From: Rudanella sp031411995
GTDB lineage: Bacteria > Bacteroidota > Bacteroidia > Cytophagales > Spirosomataceae
DNA: 64,000 nucleotides
Direction of reading: 5' to 3'
NCBI GenBank assembly: GCA_031411995.1
Contig: JANOCD010000058.1
Coordinates: 1 to 64,000 of the forward strand
The notes beneath the pieces were generated by a model. It ran no database searches. It was not told the origin of the DNA and saw nothing but the letters and a program-made list of their open reading frames with translations. Positions within the stretch are counted from its first letter, which is position 1, and every line of letters begins with the position of its first letter. Below, in pieces: positions 26,320-35,456 of this stretch. The translations under genes were made by a program, and so were the position numbers.

Positions 26320-27480
26320 TTATGTCTGCTGCACCCTCATGGCTGGCTTGGGGGCGCGTGCCGATGATACCACAACCATCAACACCATAACAATGACAAT
26401 GGCCCAGGTAGCATAGTTGAAATTGAACAAAAGCCCCGCGCCCGTCACCACCACGTTTAGCATAGCTAACGGAATCAGGGTTTTCCAGCCGAGGTTCATC
26501 AGCTGATCGTAGCGGAACCGGGGAATAGTCCACCGCACCCACATAAAAAAGAAGATAAAAAAGAAAATCTTACCAAAAAATACCACTGTGCCAATGGCGG
26601 TGGCCACATTATGCCCCGTGTTGGCTCCCAGCGCGTTAACCAGCGCATCATGTGCCTGTGCCGCAAAGGGATAATGATAGCCGCCAAAATAAAGCGACGA
26701 AATCACCGCCGACGATACGAACATATTGATGTACTCGGCAAACAGATAGAAGCCTAATTTCATGGAACTGTACTCGGTATGGTAGCCACCCACGAGTTCG
26801 GTTTCACACTCTGGCAAATCGAACGGGGTACGGTTACACTCGGCAAAGGCACAAGTCAGGAAAATCACAAAGCCGAGTGGCTGCGTGAATACGTTCCAGC
26901 CAAAGAATCCATTACCCGCCTGTTGCTCCACAATGGCCCGCAACGACAGCGAACCCGTCATCATCAAAATCGCGATGATCGACATGCCGAGAGCCACTTC
27001 ATAGCTGATGTTTTGCGAGGCCGCCCGAATCGCTCCCAACAACGAAAACTTGTTGTTAGAGGCCCAGCCACCCACCATCACGCCATACACACCCAGTGAA
27101 ACCACGCCGAAAATATAGAGCATGCCGATGTTGATTTCGATGCCCTGCACCGGAATCACAAACTCCCCAAACCGGATGCTGTCGCCAAATGGAATCACGG
27201 CACTGGCCATCAGAGCGGTCAGCATGGCGAGGCATGGCCCCAAAATAAACAGCCATTTGTTGGCCTGAGCCGGGATGAAGTCTTCCTTGAAAAACATCTT
27301 ACCCGCATCGGCAATAGGTTGCAACAAGCCGAAAGGCCCCGCCCGGTTTGGCCCTAAACGGTCCTGTAGAAAAGCCGCCACCTTCCGTTCGGCATAGGTT
27401 GAGTAAGTAGCGATCAGCAACGTGATTCCGAAAATCACGAGAATGATAATTGCCTTGGTAATGAGAACGGTTAAATCCAT
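26320..27480 (-). CDS. nuoH: NADH-quinone oxidoreductase subunit H
   Basis: A 386-residue integral membrane subunit that joins the peripheral and membrane arms of complex I and forms part of the quinone chamber. Signatures include AERKVAAFLQDRLGPNRAGP near residue 30 and FAECNRTPFDLPECETELV near the middle, with eight hydrophobic segments. The extreme C-terminus after the last membrane segment (SARAPKPAMRVQQT) is short and polar. It starts 2 bp after nuoG ends, indicating translational coupling. Confidence 0.96.
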   Translation of the reverse strand: MDLTVLITKAIIILVIFGITLLIATYSTYAERKVAAFLQDRLGPNRAGPFGLLQPIADAGKMFFKEDFIPAQANKWLFILGPCLAMLTALMASAVIPFGDSIRFGEFVIPVQGIEINIGMLYIFGVVSLGVYGVMVGGWASNNKFSLLGAIRAASQNISYEVALGMSIIAILMMTGSLSLRAIVEQQAGNGFFGWNVFTQPLGFVIFLTCAFAECNRTPFDLPECETELVGGYHTEYSSMKLGFYLFAEYINMFVSSAVISSLYFGGYHYPFAAQAHDALVNALGANTGHNVATAIGTVVFFGKIFFFIFFFMWVRWTIPRFRYDQLMNLGWKTLIPLAMLNVVVTGAGLLFNFNYATWAIVIVMVLMVVVSSARAPKPAMRVQQT

Positions 27481-27482
27481 TT

Positions 27483-28541
27483 CTATGATTTCGCAAACCG
27501 CTCAGGCGGCAATTGTTGAATTTGAAGCTGACTCGTGTCGCGTTTGTCGTCGATTGGCTTGTACTGGGCGGCTGCTAAACGGTCGCCAAATGAGGGCTTT
27601 TGCAGGTCAGCGCGGTATTTGTTGGCCGTAATCACCGACCCACGCGCAATCTGCGTTGGCCCGTCGATCACCCAATCGCTGGTGTTTTTGGTCTCGAACC
27701 GGCAGGTGTTACAAATAAACGCCGTTGATTCGTTCCACTCGTTTTTGCGCGATGTTACCCGGATAACCTCCTCGCCCCGATACCATAACGTTACCTTGCC
27801 TGAGCAGGTTGGACAGTCGCGGTGGGCATCTTCGGGCTTGGTGAACCACACCCGGTTTTTGAAGCGATAAGTCTTATCGGTCAACGCACCCACCGGGCAA
27901 ACGTCGATTATATTTCCCGAAAAATCGTTGTCGATGGCCTTTTCGATATACGTTCCGATTTCGGCTGCATCGCCCCGGCCCAACACGCCATGAACCCGCT
28001 TATTGGTGATTTGGTCGGCGGTATGCACACAACGGTAGCACAAAATGCAGCGCGTCATGTGCAACTGAATATACGGCCCTAAATCGTGCTTGTCGAACGT
28101 CCGGCGATCTTCTTCATAGCGAGTTTGGGCCGCTCCATGCTCAAACGCAAAGTTTTGCAAGTCGCACTCACCAGCCTGATCGCAAACGGGGCAATCGAGG
28201 GGGTGGTTAATAAGCAGAAACTCCACAATGCCTTTGCGGGCTTCCAACACCTGCGGACTCGTGGTGTTTTCCACGATCATACCATCCTGCACGGGCGTAA
28301 TGCACGAAGCCACCAGCTTGGGCATCGGGCGCGGGTCTTTTGCTGACCCAGCCGCTACCCGTACCAGACAGGCCCGACATTTGCCACCACTGCCTTTGAG
28401 CGGTTGGTAGTAGCACATGGCGGGAGGTGCCACATCCGGCCCAATTTTGCGGGCTGCCTGCAAAATGGTTGTGCCGGGTTCAACCTCGACCTCAACACCA
28501 TCAACAGTAACCTTAAACAATTGCGGTTTTATATCTTCCAT
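27483..28541 (-). CDS. nuoG: NADH-quinone oxidoreductase subunit G, short form
   Basis: A 352-residue iron-sulfur subunit of complex I, about half the length of NuoG in E. coli. It keeps the N-terminal [2Fe-2S] part (CYYQPLKGSGGKCRACLV), the His/Cys ligand region (HPLDCPVCDQAGECDLQ), and the CILCYRCVH...CPVGAL cluster region. A further group CPTC...CNTC lies at ~260-300, and then the protein ends: the molybdopterin-oxidoreductase-like domain is missing. Similar short NuoG proteins are known in Bacteroidota, so this looks like the normal lineage form and not a truncation. It lies between nuoF (12 bp) and nuoH (2 bp). Confidence 0.9.
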   Translation of the reverse strand: MEDIKPQLFKVTVDGVEVEVEPGTTILQAARKIGPDVAPPAMCYYQPLKGSGGKCRACLVRVAAGSAKDPRPMPKLVASCITPVQDGMIVENTTSPQVLEARKGIVEFLLINHPLDCPVCDQAGECDLQNFAFEHGAAQTRYEEDRRTFDKHDLGPYIQLHMTRCILCYRCVHTADQITNKRVHGVLGRGDAAEIGTYIEKAIDNDFSGNIIDVCPVGALTDKTYRFKNRVWFTKPEDAHRDCPTCSGKVTLWYRGEEVIRVTSRKNEWNESTAFICNTCRFETKNTSDWVIDGPTQIARGSVITANKYRADLQKPSFGDRLAAAQYKPIDDKRDTSQLQIQQLPPERFAKS

Positions 28542-28553
28542 CTCTGCTGTACA

Positions 28554-29894
28554 CTACACCAGTGTCATGTCTCCTTTATAGACCGCGCCGGGCTGCGTGG
28601 CCTCATGCGGGTTAGTAATGTGCCACTCAAACTCGTCGCGGAAGTGCCGAATCGCGCTGGCAACGGGCCAGGCTGCGGCATCGCCCAACGGGCAAATGGT
28701 ATTGCCTTCAATCTTTTTGGCTACGTCAACCAGCAAATCCAAGTCCTGCTGATGACCATGACCGTATTCGATGCGGTGCAAAACTTTCTCCATCCAGCCT
28801 GTTCCCTCGCGGCACGGACTGCATTGCCCGCACGATTCATGGTGATAGAACCGGGCAAAATTCCAGGTATTCCGCACGATGCAGGCTGTTTCGTCAAACA
28901 CGATAAAACCGCCCGAACCAAGCATCGTACCCGTCTGGAAACCACCTTCCGACAACGATTCATACGACATCAGTCGTTTGTCGCCGTTCGCCAGATTGAG
29001 AATCAGGTTTGCCGGCAAGATAGGTACCGACGACCCTCCGGCTACCACTGCTTTAAGTTTATGACCGGGGCGAATACCTCCGCACCACTCATCGGCATAA
29101 ATAAAATCTTCGACAGGCAAACCCAGATCAATTTCATACACGCCGGGCTTATTAATATGGCCTGATGCCGAAATCAACTTGGTTCCGGTTGAGCGACCAA
29201 TGCCAATGGCAGCATAAGCCTCACCCCCGTGGTTCACAATCCAGGGTGTAGTGGCAATAGACTCCACATTGTTCACCACCGTTGGACTTTGATAAAGTCC
29301 CTTTACGGCAGGAAATGGCGGTTTATTACGGGGATTACCACGTTTGCCTTCGAGCGATTCGAGCAGGGCAGTTTCTTCACCACAGATGTAAGCACCTCCA
29401 CCCGGCTGCACAATCAATTCAAGATCGTAGCCGCTACCGAGGATATTTTTACCGAGGAAACCAGCCGCTTTCGCTTCGGCAATGGCTTTTTCGAGGATGT
29501 GAATCACATACATCAACTCGCCCCGCACATAGATGAACGACTTGTTTGCTCCCAGCGCGAAGCTCGACACAATCATGCCTTCGATGAGCAGGTGGGGCAG
29601 GTTCTTCATCAGATAGTGATCCTTGAACGTGCCCGGCTCCGACTCGTCGGCGTTGCAGACAAGGTAACGGGGAACACCCTCGGGCTTGGCCAGAAAGCTC
29701 CATTTCATCCCCATTGGGAAACCCGCGCCCCCCCGACCCCGCACTCCTGACTTTTTAACCTCCTCCACAAGGGCTTCGGGGGTCATTGTCTTTATTGCTT
29801 TTTCAACAGCCTCATAACCACCCTGTTTCCGATAAACGTCGAACGTTTCGATACCAGGAACGGCAATATGCTCAGTTAATATTTTAGTAGCCAT
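28554..29894 (-). CDS. nuoF: NADH-quinone oxidoreductase subunit F
   Basis: A 446-residue NADH-dehydrogenase subunit that holds FMN, the NADH site and cluster N3. GRGGAGFPMGMKWSF is the NADH/FMN-binding glycine-rich segment, and YICGEETALLESLEG is also typical. ESCGQCSPCREGTGWMEKVL with a later cysteine in NTICPLGDAAAWP gives the four [4Fe-4S] ligands. The presence of NuoE and NuoF implies that this complex I takes electrons from NADH, unlike the 11-subunit versions. It starts 8 bp after nuoE. Confidence 0.97.
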   Translation of the reverse strand: MATKILTEHIAVPGIETFDVYRKQGGYEAVEKAIKTMTPEALVEEVKKSGVRGRGGAGFPMGMKWSFLAKPEGVPRYLVCNADESEPGTFKDHYLMKNLPHLLIEGMIVSSFALGANKSFIYVRGELMYVIHILEKAIAEAKAAGFLGKNILGSGYDLELIVQPGGGAYICGEETALLESLEGKRGNPRNKPPFPAVKGLYQSPTVVNNVESIATTPWIVNHGGEAYAAIGIGRSTGTKLISASGHINKPGVYEIDLGLPVEDFIYADEWCGGIRPGHKLKAVVAGGSSVPILPANLILNLANGDKRLMSYESLSEGGFQTGTMLGSGGFIVFDETACIVRNTWNFARFYHHESCGQCSPCREGTGWMEKVLHRIEYGHGHQQDLDLLVDVAKKIEGNTICPLGDAAAWPVASAIRHFRDEFEWHITNPHEATQPGAVYKGDMTLV

Positions 29895-29902
29895 CGTGTG
29901 GG

Positions 29903-30403
29903 TTATTTCGACAGTTCGTCAATAATCTCGTCAACGCGCTCGTTGGTCAGATGCAGGTAGTATTTCTCCCGAACCTGAAACATCGGCCCCATTCCGCAAG
30001 CCGCCAGGCACTCTACCTCTTTAATGGTAAACTGCCCATCGACCGTGGTTTGCCCCGCTTCAATACCCAACCGTTGCCGGAGGTGCGCAAACACTTCTTC
30101 GCCCCCCATCAAACAGCAAGGCCCCGTGCGGCAGTACTCGATCACGTGTTTGCCAACCTGATTCACATGGTACATGGTGTAGAACGTCGCTACTTCATAA
30201 ACCTCAATCGGTTCAATTTGGAGCAATTCAGCCACGTAGTCCATGCCCTCGGCGGGAGTCCAGCCCTCTTGTTCCTGCAACATGTGTAACAGGGGCAACA
30301 GAGCCGACTTCTGCTTCCCTTCGGGGTAGCGGGCTATGATTTCGTTTGCCTTCGCCAATCGCTCCGGCGTAAATTGAATGGCTTTGTTTGTTTCAGTCGT
30401 CAT
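29903..30403 (-). CDS. nuoE: NADH-quinone oxidoreductase subunit E
   Basis: A 166-residue thioredoxin-like subunit binding [2Fe-2S] cluster N1a, partner of NuoF. The ligand pattern is C-x4-C (CRTGPC) followed by C-x3-C (CLAAC). The N-terminal helical bundle (RLAKANEIIARYPEGKQKSA) is typical. It starts 3 bp after the stop of nuoD and 8 bp separate it from nuoF. Confidence 0.96.
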   Translation of the reverse strand: MTTETNKAIQFTPERLAKANEIIARYPEGKQKSALLPLLHMLQEQEGWTPAEGMDYVAELLQIEPIEVYEVATFYTMYHVNQVGKHVIEYCRTGPCCLMGGEEVFAHLRQRLGIEAGQTTVDGQFTIKEVECLAACGMGPMFQVREKYYLHLTNERVDEIIDELSK

Positions 30404-30406
30404 TGT

Positions 30407-31651
30407 TTACGCATCAAGTTCTCCTGCAATCACGTTCAGGCTACTCATAATTACGATAGCGTCTGAGAGGGTTGTTCCTTTACACATTTCCGGGAACGCC
30501 TGGTAATAAATGAAACAGGGTCGCCGGAAGTGCAGCCGGTAAGGGGCGCGGCCTCCGTCGCTAATCAGATAGAAACCCAGTTCGCCATTGCCGCCTTCCA
30601 CGGCATGATACACCTCGCCAACGGGCGCGTCGATCTCGCCCATCACAATCTTGAAGTGATAGATCAGGGCTTCCATGTTTTTATAGACTTCCTGCTTTGG
30701 AGGGAGGTAATACTCTGGGGCATCGGCATAATAGGGGCCTTCGGGCAGGTTTTCGAGAGCCTGCTCCACGATCCGCAAACTTTGCCAGATTTCTTCGTTA
30801 CGAACCATAAATCGGTCGTAGGTATCGCCACTTTGTCCAACGGGAATGTCAAACTCAAAATCTTCGTAGGACGAATACGGGTTCATCACCCGAACATCGT
30901 AGTCAACGCCAGCCGCCCGGAGATTTGGACCCGTGAACCCATAGTTGAGTGCCCGCTCCGCCGAGATTGCCCCCACATCGACCACCCGATCCATAAAGAT
31001 CCGGTTCCGGTTGAAGAGGGCTTCAAACTCACGCATCACGACAGGGAACGTCTTGATAAACTTGCGAATCTTCCGAAGGGCTTCAGGCGAAAGATCGCGC
31101 TCCATGCCCCCAACCCGGCCCATGTTAGTGGTCAGGCGGGCACCGCACATCTCTTCGTAGATTTCGTAAATCTCCTCGCGCTGCTGGAATAAATACAGAA
31201 AGCCCGTAAATGCGCCTGCGTCCACACCCAGAATGCCATTGCAAATGAGGTGATCAGAAATACGAGCTAATTCCATCATAATCACCCGGATATACTGCGC
31301 CCGTTTCGGCACCTCCACGCCCAACAGCTTCTCCACGGTCATGTCCCAACCAAAATTATTGATCGGCGACGAACAATAGTTCATCCGGTCGGTGAGCGTC
31401 TTGATCTGGTAGAAAGGCCGCCTTTCGGAAATTTTTTCAAACGCCCGGTGAATGTAGCCAATGGTCTGCTCACCCGACACGATCTTTTCGCCATCCATTT
31501 GCAGGATGTTCTGAAAAATTCCGTGTGTGGCCGGGTGCGTTGGGCCGAGGTTCAGGGTCGTCAACTCATTGACATATTGAACTGGTCCTTCCGGGGTGGC
31601 CGGGGTATTTCGCGCCCCAACGGCATCTATGCTTAGGTCTTCAGTAACCAT
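30407..31651 (-). CDS. nuoD: NADH-quinone oxidoreductase subunit D
   Basis: A 414-residue subunit of the quinone-reducing module, related to [NiFe]-hydrogenase large subunits. LNLGPTHPATHG near residue 35 is the conserved quinone-site loop, and AGGNGELGFY-like and GRAPYRLHFRRPCF segments lie near the end. The frame stays open to 31699, but the extra 16 codons come from a palindromic spacer, so Met at 31651 is taken as the start. That spacer (103 bp) is the only large break inside the operon: all other gaps except nuoA-nuoB are 13 bp or less. Confidence 0.95.
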   Translation of the reverse strand: MVTEDLSIDAVGARNTPATPEGPVQYVNELTTLNLGPTHPATHGIFQNILQMDGEKIVSGEQTIGYIHRAFEKISERRPFYQIKTLTDRMNYCSSPINNFGWDMTVEKLLGVEVPKRAQYIRVIMMELARISDHLICNGILGVDAGAFTGFLYLFQQREEIYEIYEEMCGARLTTNMGRVGGMERDLSPEALRKIRKFIKTFPVVMREFEALFNRNRIFMDRVVDVGAISAERALNYGFTGPNLRAAGVDYDVRVMNPYSSYEDFEFDIPVGQSGDTYDRFMVRNEEIWQSLRIVEQALENLPEGPYYADAPEYYLPPKQEVYKNMEALIYHFKIVMGEIDAPVGEVYHAVEGGNGELGFYLISDGGRAPYRLHFRRPCFIYYQAFPEMCKGTTLSDAIVIMSSLNVIAGELDA

Positions 31652-31660
31652 TTTCCAAAG

Positions 31661-31754
31661 AGTGAATGAGTGAAAGAGCGAAAGAGTGAGAGCATACATA
31701 GGGCCACTGGTGCGCCAACCCGCTCTTTCACTCTTTTATTCTTTCGCTCTTTAG
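31661..31754. repeat. Palindromic spacer element, GTGAAAGAGCG family, copy 2 (nuoC-nuoD)
   Basis: Left arm 31661-31692 (AGTGAATG-AGTGAAAG-AGCGAAAG-AGTGAGAG) and right arm 31721-31754 (CGCTCTTTCACTCTTTTATT and on) are imperfect complements around a ~28-nt unique loop. The element occupies the whole nuoC-nuoD gap. A hairpin here would form within the operon mRNA. Confidence 0.75.
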
Positions 31755-32255
31755 TCATCGTCCAAAAAGCGCGTCGATTTTATCTTCGCGGGTGCCGTCT
31801 TCCAGCGGGTATTGTTTTCGCATGGGGAAATAGTCCATTTCTTCCATGTTCAGAATGCGTTGCAATTTCGGGTGTCCATCGAACAGAATACCGAAGAAAT
31901 CAAACGTTTCGCGTTCCATCCAATTGGCTGACTCATAAAGAATTGTGGCCGTTGGGATGTGAATATCATTTTCGGCCAAAAACACCTTTAACCGGATTCG
32001 GTAATTGTTAATCAGGCTATGAGCATGGTAAACCACGCAAAATTCCCGACCGGGGCTATCGGGGAAATGTACCCCCGTCAGGTCGGTCAGAAAGCTGATT
32101 TGAAACGTTTTATGGTCTTTCAGGTACTGCAACAGGGGAATGAGTTTTTCCCGGCTAACAGTCAGCGTAAGCAGACCGAACGGGTCGTCAAATTCTGACA
32201 CGTCGCTGCCAAACTGCTGGATTATATCTTGGGCAACGGCTTCGTTGGTTAACAT
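31755..32255 (-). CDS. nuoC: NADH-quinone oxidoreductase subunit C
   Basis: A 166-residue peripheral subunit of complex I (30-kDa family). The fold's DLTGVHFPDS segment and the signature SANWMERETFDFFGILFDGH are present, followed by RILNMEEMDYFPMRKQYPLE. It is separate from NuoD, unlike the fused NuoCD of E. coli. It starts 9 bp after nuoB and ends at the palindromic element that separates it from nuoD. Confidence 0.95.
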   Translation of the reverse strand: MLTNEAVAQDIIQQFGSDVSEFDDPFGLLTLTVSREKLIPLLQYLKDHKTFQISFLTDLTGVHFPDSPGREFCVVYHAHSLINNYRIRLKVFLAENDIHIPTATILYESANWMERETFDFFGILFDGHPKLQRILNMEEMDYFPMRKQYPLEDGTREDKIDALFGR

Positions 32256-32264
32256 AGCGGGGGG

Positions 32265-32810
32265 TTATTCAATGCCGTATGAATTTAACAGCAAACTATA
32301 TTCGTCGGTGTTTCGGCGACGCAGCGACTCGTTGCGGGCCAGTTCCTGAATCTGCATTAGGCCGTCGATCACTTGCTCCGGGCGTGGTGGACAACCGGGA
32401 ATATATACATCAACCGGAATGATTCGGTCGATTCCCTGCAACACGCTGTACGTATCGAAAATACCACCGCTTGAGGCACAGGCACCCATCGCGATTACCC
32501 AGCGAGGTTCGGCCATTTGGAGGTAAACCTGCTTCACAATGGGAGCCATTTTTTTGGCAATTGTTCCCATCACCATCAGCAAGTCGGCCTGCCGGGGCGA
32601 GAAACTGGGCCGCTCCGAGCCGAACCGGGCAAAGTCGTAATGTGAACCCATTGTGGCCATAAACTCAATTCCACAACAGGAGGTAGCAAAAGGCAAGGGC
32701 CACAGCGAGTTAGCCCGGGCCATACCAATCACTTTATCGAAGGAAGTAGCTGAAAAACCGGCCCCATCGTAGCTGGGTGGTGCCTCAACCATTTTAACGC
32801 TTGTTGACAT
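32265..32810 (-). CDS. nuoB: NADH-quinone oxidoreductase subunit B
   Basis: A 181-residue subunit carrying cluster N2, the last iron-sulfur cluster before quinone. The adjacent cysteines are in ATSCCGIEF, the third in MGACASSGG and the fourth in YIPGCPPRPEQ, the normal PSST/NuoB pattern. It follows nuoA at 69 bp and precedes nuoC by 9 bp. The N-terminal ~25 residues are a variable tail. Confidence 0.97.
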   Translation of the reverse strand: MSTSVKMVEAPPSYDGAGFSATSFDKVIGMARANSLWPLPFATSCCGIEFMATMGSHYDFARFGSERPSFSPRQADLLMVMGTIAKKMAPIVKQVYLQMAEPRWVIAMGACASSGGIFDTYSVLQGIDRIIPVDVYIPGCPPRPEQVIDGLMQIQELARNESLRRRNTDEYSLLLNSYGIE

Positions 32811-32879
32811 CTGTGTTAGCGGGTCTGGCTTTATTATTTTACAACGGTTTGTTTATAGCTACTGTTTGCTTTTGTGGCT

Positions 32880-33251
32880 TTATTCCCACTTCAAAACACC
32901 TTTGCGAATGATGTAGTAAAAACCCGCCAGCAACAGGCCCATAAACAAGACCATTTCAATAAATCCTGTTACGCCTAGCTGCTTGAAATTGACCGCCCAG
33001 GGGTACATAAAAATAACCTCCACATCGAACAAAACGAACAGGATAGCAATCAGAAAATACTTGATAGAAATAGGGGCGCGTGCATCGCCCACAACCGGAA
33101 GGCCACACTCAAACGGATCGTCTTTTTTCTGGCTGTGCCGCTTTGGCCCTATGCTGTGCGTCACGATCATGGTGGTGACGATAAAACCGAGGGCCAGCAG
33201 GAGTTGAATAAACACCGGCAGATAGTCCGATGGTACGTAGGCTGCATTCAT
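32880..33251 (-). CDS. nuoA: NADH-quinone oxidoreductase subunit A
   Basis: A 123-residue membrane subunit at the junction of the two arms of complex I. Three hydrophobic segments are visible, with the family signature DPFECGLPVVGDARAPIS in the loop and FDVEVIFMYPWA in the second segment. Met at 33251 is chosen because a strong Shine-Dalgarno-like GAGAGGAGA lies just before it; the upstream in-frame ATG at 33290 precedes the promoter-like box. It is the first gene of the nuo run. Confidence 0.95.
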   Translation of the reverse strand: MNAAYVPSDYLPVFIQLLLALGFIVTTMIVTHSIGPKRHSQKKDDPFECGLPVVGDARAPISIKYFLIAILFVLFDVEVIFMYPWAVNFKQLGVTGFIEMVLFMGLLLAGFYYIIRKGVLKWE

Positions 33252-33277
33252 AGATTCTCCTCTCTTAAATAACAGCG

Positions 33278-33285
33278 CAAAGTTA
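33278..33285 (-). promoter_or_regulatory. Promoter -7 box (TAACTTTG) upstream of nuoA
   Basis: Minus-strand TAACTTTG followed by CGC matches the TAnnTTTG box and lies 27 bp before the nuoA start. No clear TTTG is found at the -33 position. It supports transcription of nuoA-J from here. Confidence 0.45.
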
Positions 33286-33317
33286 ATCATAAAATGAACA
33301 CGGGCGTTTTGAGAAAC

Positions 33318-35456
33318 TTAATCAATCACAAACCGCTGGGCTACATTGAAACCCGCCGACCGAACACGCACAACATACTGTCCTTTACCCATGTTCGACA
33401 AAGGCAACCACTGCCGCTGATTCAATGAATCTACTTTCTTACTAAAAACTTGCTGCCCGGTGAGTGTATACACCGTAATTTCGGCATTGGGGAGGTCTTC
33501 CAGCGTCTCTACATACACGACACCGTCTCTCGATGGATTAGGATACACGCTCATTCCCTGATCGGTGGCATTCAGCACATAGTCAAACGGATTGGAGTAG
33601 CTTGAATAACAGGTAATGCTGCTGCCATTGGTTAGCGTATAAATTGTTTTGGCCCGAGCCGTATAGACCCCGCTGCTGCCTACTTTGGCAATTGATGTAT
33701 TCTGATTTTGTAGGGAGTTCGCTCCCCGTCGCCAGTCAAACAAATCACCAAACCCAGATTCTGTCGGAACAGTGGCCTTCAGCGAATAGGTGCCTGCCTG
33801 CGAAATAACCGGAATGATCAGCCGGGGCCGAACCACCAGATTAGTCGGTGCCGACTGCGCCGAACGACACCCGAACAGGTTCGATGCCTGCACCGTATAG
33901 GTTCCTGCAGCCCCAACAGATAAGGTACGGGTGATGGCTCCTGTGTTCCAGATCAAGCGAGTGTTGGTCGGTGAATTACCCGTTAGTGTAAGCACAGAAT
34001 CGGAACAAACCTGCTGATCGCCAGTGGCGGGTGAACCCGGTTGCCGGGCTAGCGTGATGGTTGGAGCAGCCGGTTGAATGGGGTTCGTGATTTCGACCGC
34101 AGGCGACAGGAACGTGTTACCTTTCAGGTCTTTCAGCGTTGCTCGGTATGTTCCCGGTGTACTGATTGTTATGGCCTGCGTCTTTTCGCCACTGCGCCAG
34201 TTATAACTCGAATACCCATCGGGCAAACGTACCGTTACGGAACTGGCATTGGGCGCACAGGTTGTGGTGATGGCAGGCTGAGGCAGGGGAAGCAAGGGAA
34301 GTGAACTGGCAAAAAACACGGGTCCCATGCTGTTATACCAGGCTTGGGCCAATTGACGGAGGCCTTCGCCCCCAAAGTGGACATCATCGCCGGGGCGCGG
34401 AATCTGGATTGGGTCTGTGAATGGCCCCGGCAACACGTTGTTGTTGTAGGTACCGATCACATCCGACTGAGCCTGAATAATATTGGAGCTTACCTTACCC
34501 TGATTGTAGGACGAACGGGCCAAAATCCAGGCCGGGTAACGGTCTGTATCGGAGCGGGTTTGATTCACCAGAAACTGCATGGCATCGGCATACTCTTTGC
34601 GCTGCAGGTTAAGCGGCACATTGTCGGTTTCGCCCTGTTGCCACAGCACCGCCCGCAACCCAAAAAGAGAGCAATAATACCGGAGCGCAATAATGAGGTT
34701 GCCATAGGGCATTCCGGTTGGAAAATTTTCGTTGGGCGTACCGATGGCAAAAATATTTTTGGTAACCTGTCCCCGCGAACTTTCTACCCAGTTTCGGATG
34801 GTGGTGCCAGCCCAGGCCGTATTGATGAACAGCACCGGGCAATTGTATTGCTTGGCAATCAGGTCGCCCAGAATACCCCAGCACCACGCACTTTGCCCAC
34901 GTGGTCCAATCAACGCGCCCGCACTCAGTTGCTGAAATTTTGGGGCGGGTGGATCGGCCAGCGAACTGCTGGCAAAGTTATCATAGTCAACACAGTTCAC
35001 ACGGTCATCGGTGGCTCCGGCGGCTCCCAGATCCTGAAATCCCTGCGCGTTCGATTGCCCGGTAATGATAAAAACCTCACCAATACCCACTTTCCGAACC
35101 ACATCTTCACCAATAATATCCCGTCCCGTAAACGCCCTTACTTCCAGTCGATACCAGCCTGTGGTGCCACGAACCGGCCCCTGAAAAACGCCCCCCTGTG
35201 GATTTCGCTGAACTGTTTGCCAATTGGTTGACAATCCCTGACCAGCATTTTCGAAAACCAGCCGAGCCTGCACACTATCGACAGGCTGGTAGAAATTACC
35301 AGACACATAAATAATGGTCGTTTGGTCGAGGTTTCGTTGAAAAACGGCGCGACTTTCCGGGTAGGTGATTCGAATGGTTTGTGCGATTGTGTGGCCAGAT
35401 ATAAGCGATAACCCTAAAAGAATTCCGCCCCACACACCCAATATGTTCTGTTTCAT
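33318..35456 (-). CDS. Sialate O-acetylesterase-like secreted protein with T9SS sorting domain (paralogue 1)
   Basis: A 712-residue secreted protein with a signal peptide (ends SGHTIAQ, ~residue 25). A beta-sandwich N-terminal part (~27-130) is followed by an SGNH-type esterase domain of the sialate-O-acetylesterase group (~130-380), with the nucleophile serine in FIITGQSNAQG, a WQQGETDN block, and a DDVHFGGEGL histidine block. Two to three Ig-like repeats (CSDSVLTLTG, WNTGAITRTLSV) and a type A T9SS domain (YPNPSRDGVVYVETL...KGQYVVRVRSAG) end the protein. Deacetylation of a glycan ester outside the cell is expected from the family; the real substrate is unknown. It resembles the next gene upstream over its whole length, minus repeats. 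Confidence 0.9.
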   Translation of the reverse strand: MKQNILGVWGGILLGLSLISGHTIAQTIRITYPESRAVFQRNLDQTTIIYVSGNFYQPVDSVQARLVFENAGQGLSTNWQTVQRNPQGGVFQGPVRGTTGWYRLEVRAFTGRDIIGEDVVRKVGIGEVFIITGQSNAQGFQDLGAAGATDDRVNCVDYDNFASSSLADPPAPKFQQLSAGALIGPRGQSAWCWGILGDLIAKQYNCPVLFINTAWAGTTIRNWVESSRGQVTKNIFAIGTPNENFPTGMPYGNLIIALRYYCSLFGLRAVLWQQGETDNVPLNLQRKEYADAMQFLVNQTRSDTDRYPAWILARSSYNQGKVSSNIIQAQSDVIGTYNNNVLPGPFTDPIQIPRPGDDVHFGGEGLRQLAQAWYNSMGPVFFASSLPLLPLPQPAITTTCAPNASSVTVRLPDGYSSYNWRSGEKTQAITISTPGTYRATLKDLKGNTFLSPAVEITNPIQPAAPTITLARQPGSPATGDQQVCSDSVLTLTGNSPTNTRLIWNTGAITRTLSVGAAGTYTVQASNLFGCRSAQSAPTNLVVRPRLIIPVISQAGTYSLKATVPTESGFGDLFDWRRGANSLQNQNTSIAKVGSSGVYTARAKTIYTLTNGSSITCYSSYSNPFDYVLNATDQGMSVYPNPSRDGVVYVETLEDLPNAEITVYTLTGQQVFSKKVDSLNQRQWLPLSNMGKGQYVVRVRSAGFNVAQRFVID

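Noticed and set aside
31652..31699. Longer NuoD with 16 extra N-terminal residues
   Set aside because: The extra codons come from the palindromic spacer and are absent from the conserved NuoD start; Met at 31651 fits.
31661..31754. CRISPR-like array from repeated GTGAAAG units
   Set aside because: Units are too short, degenerate and inverted, with one loop only; no cas genes are seen.
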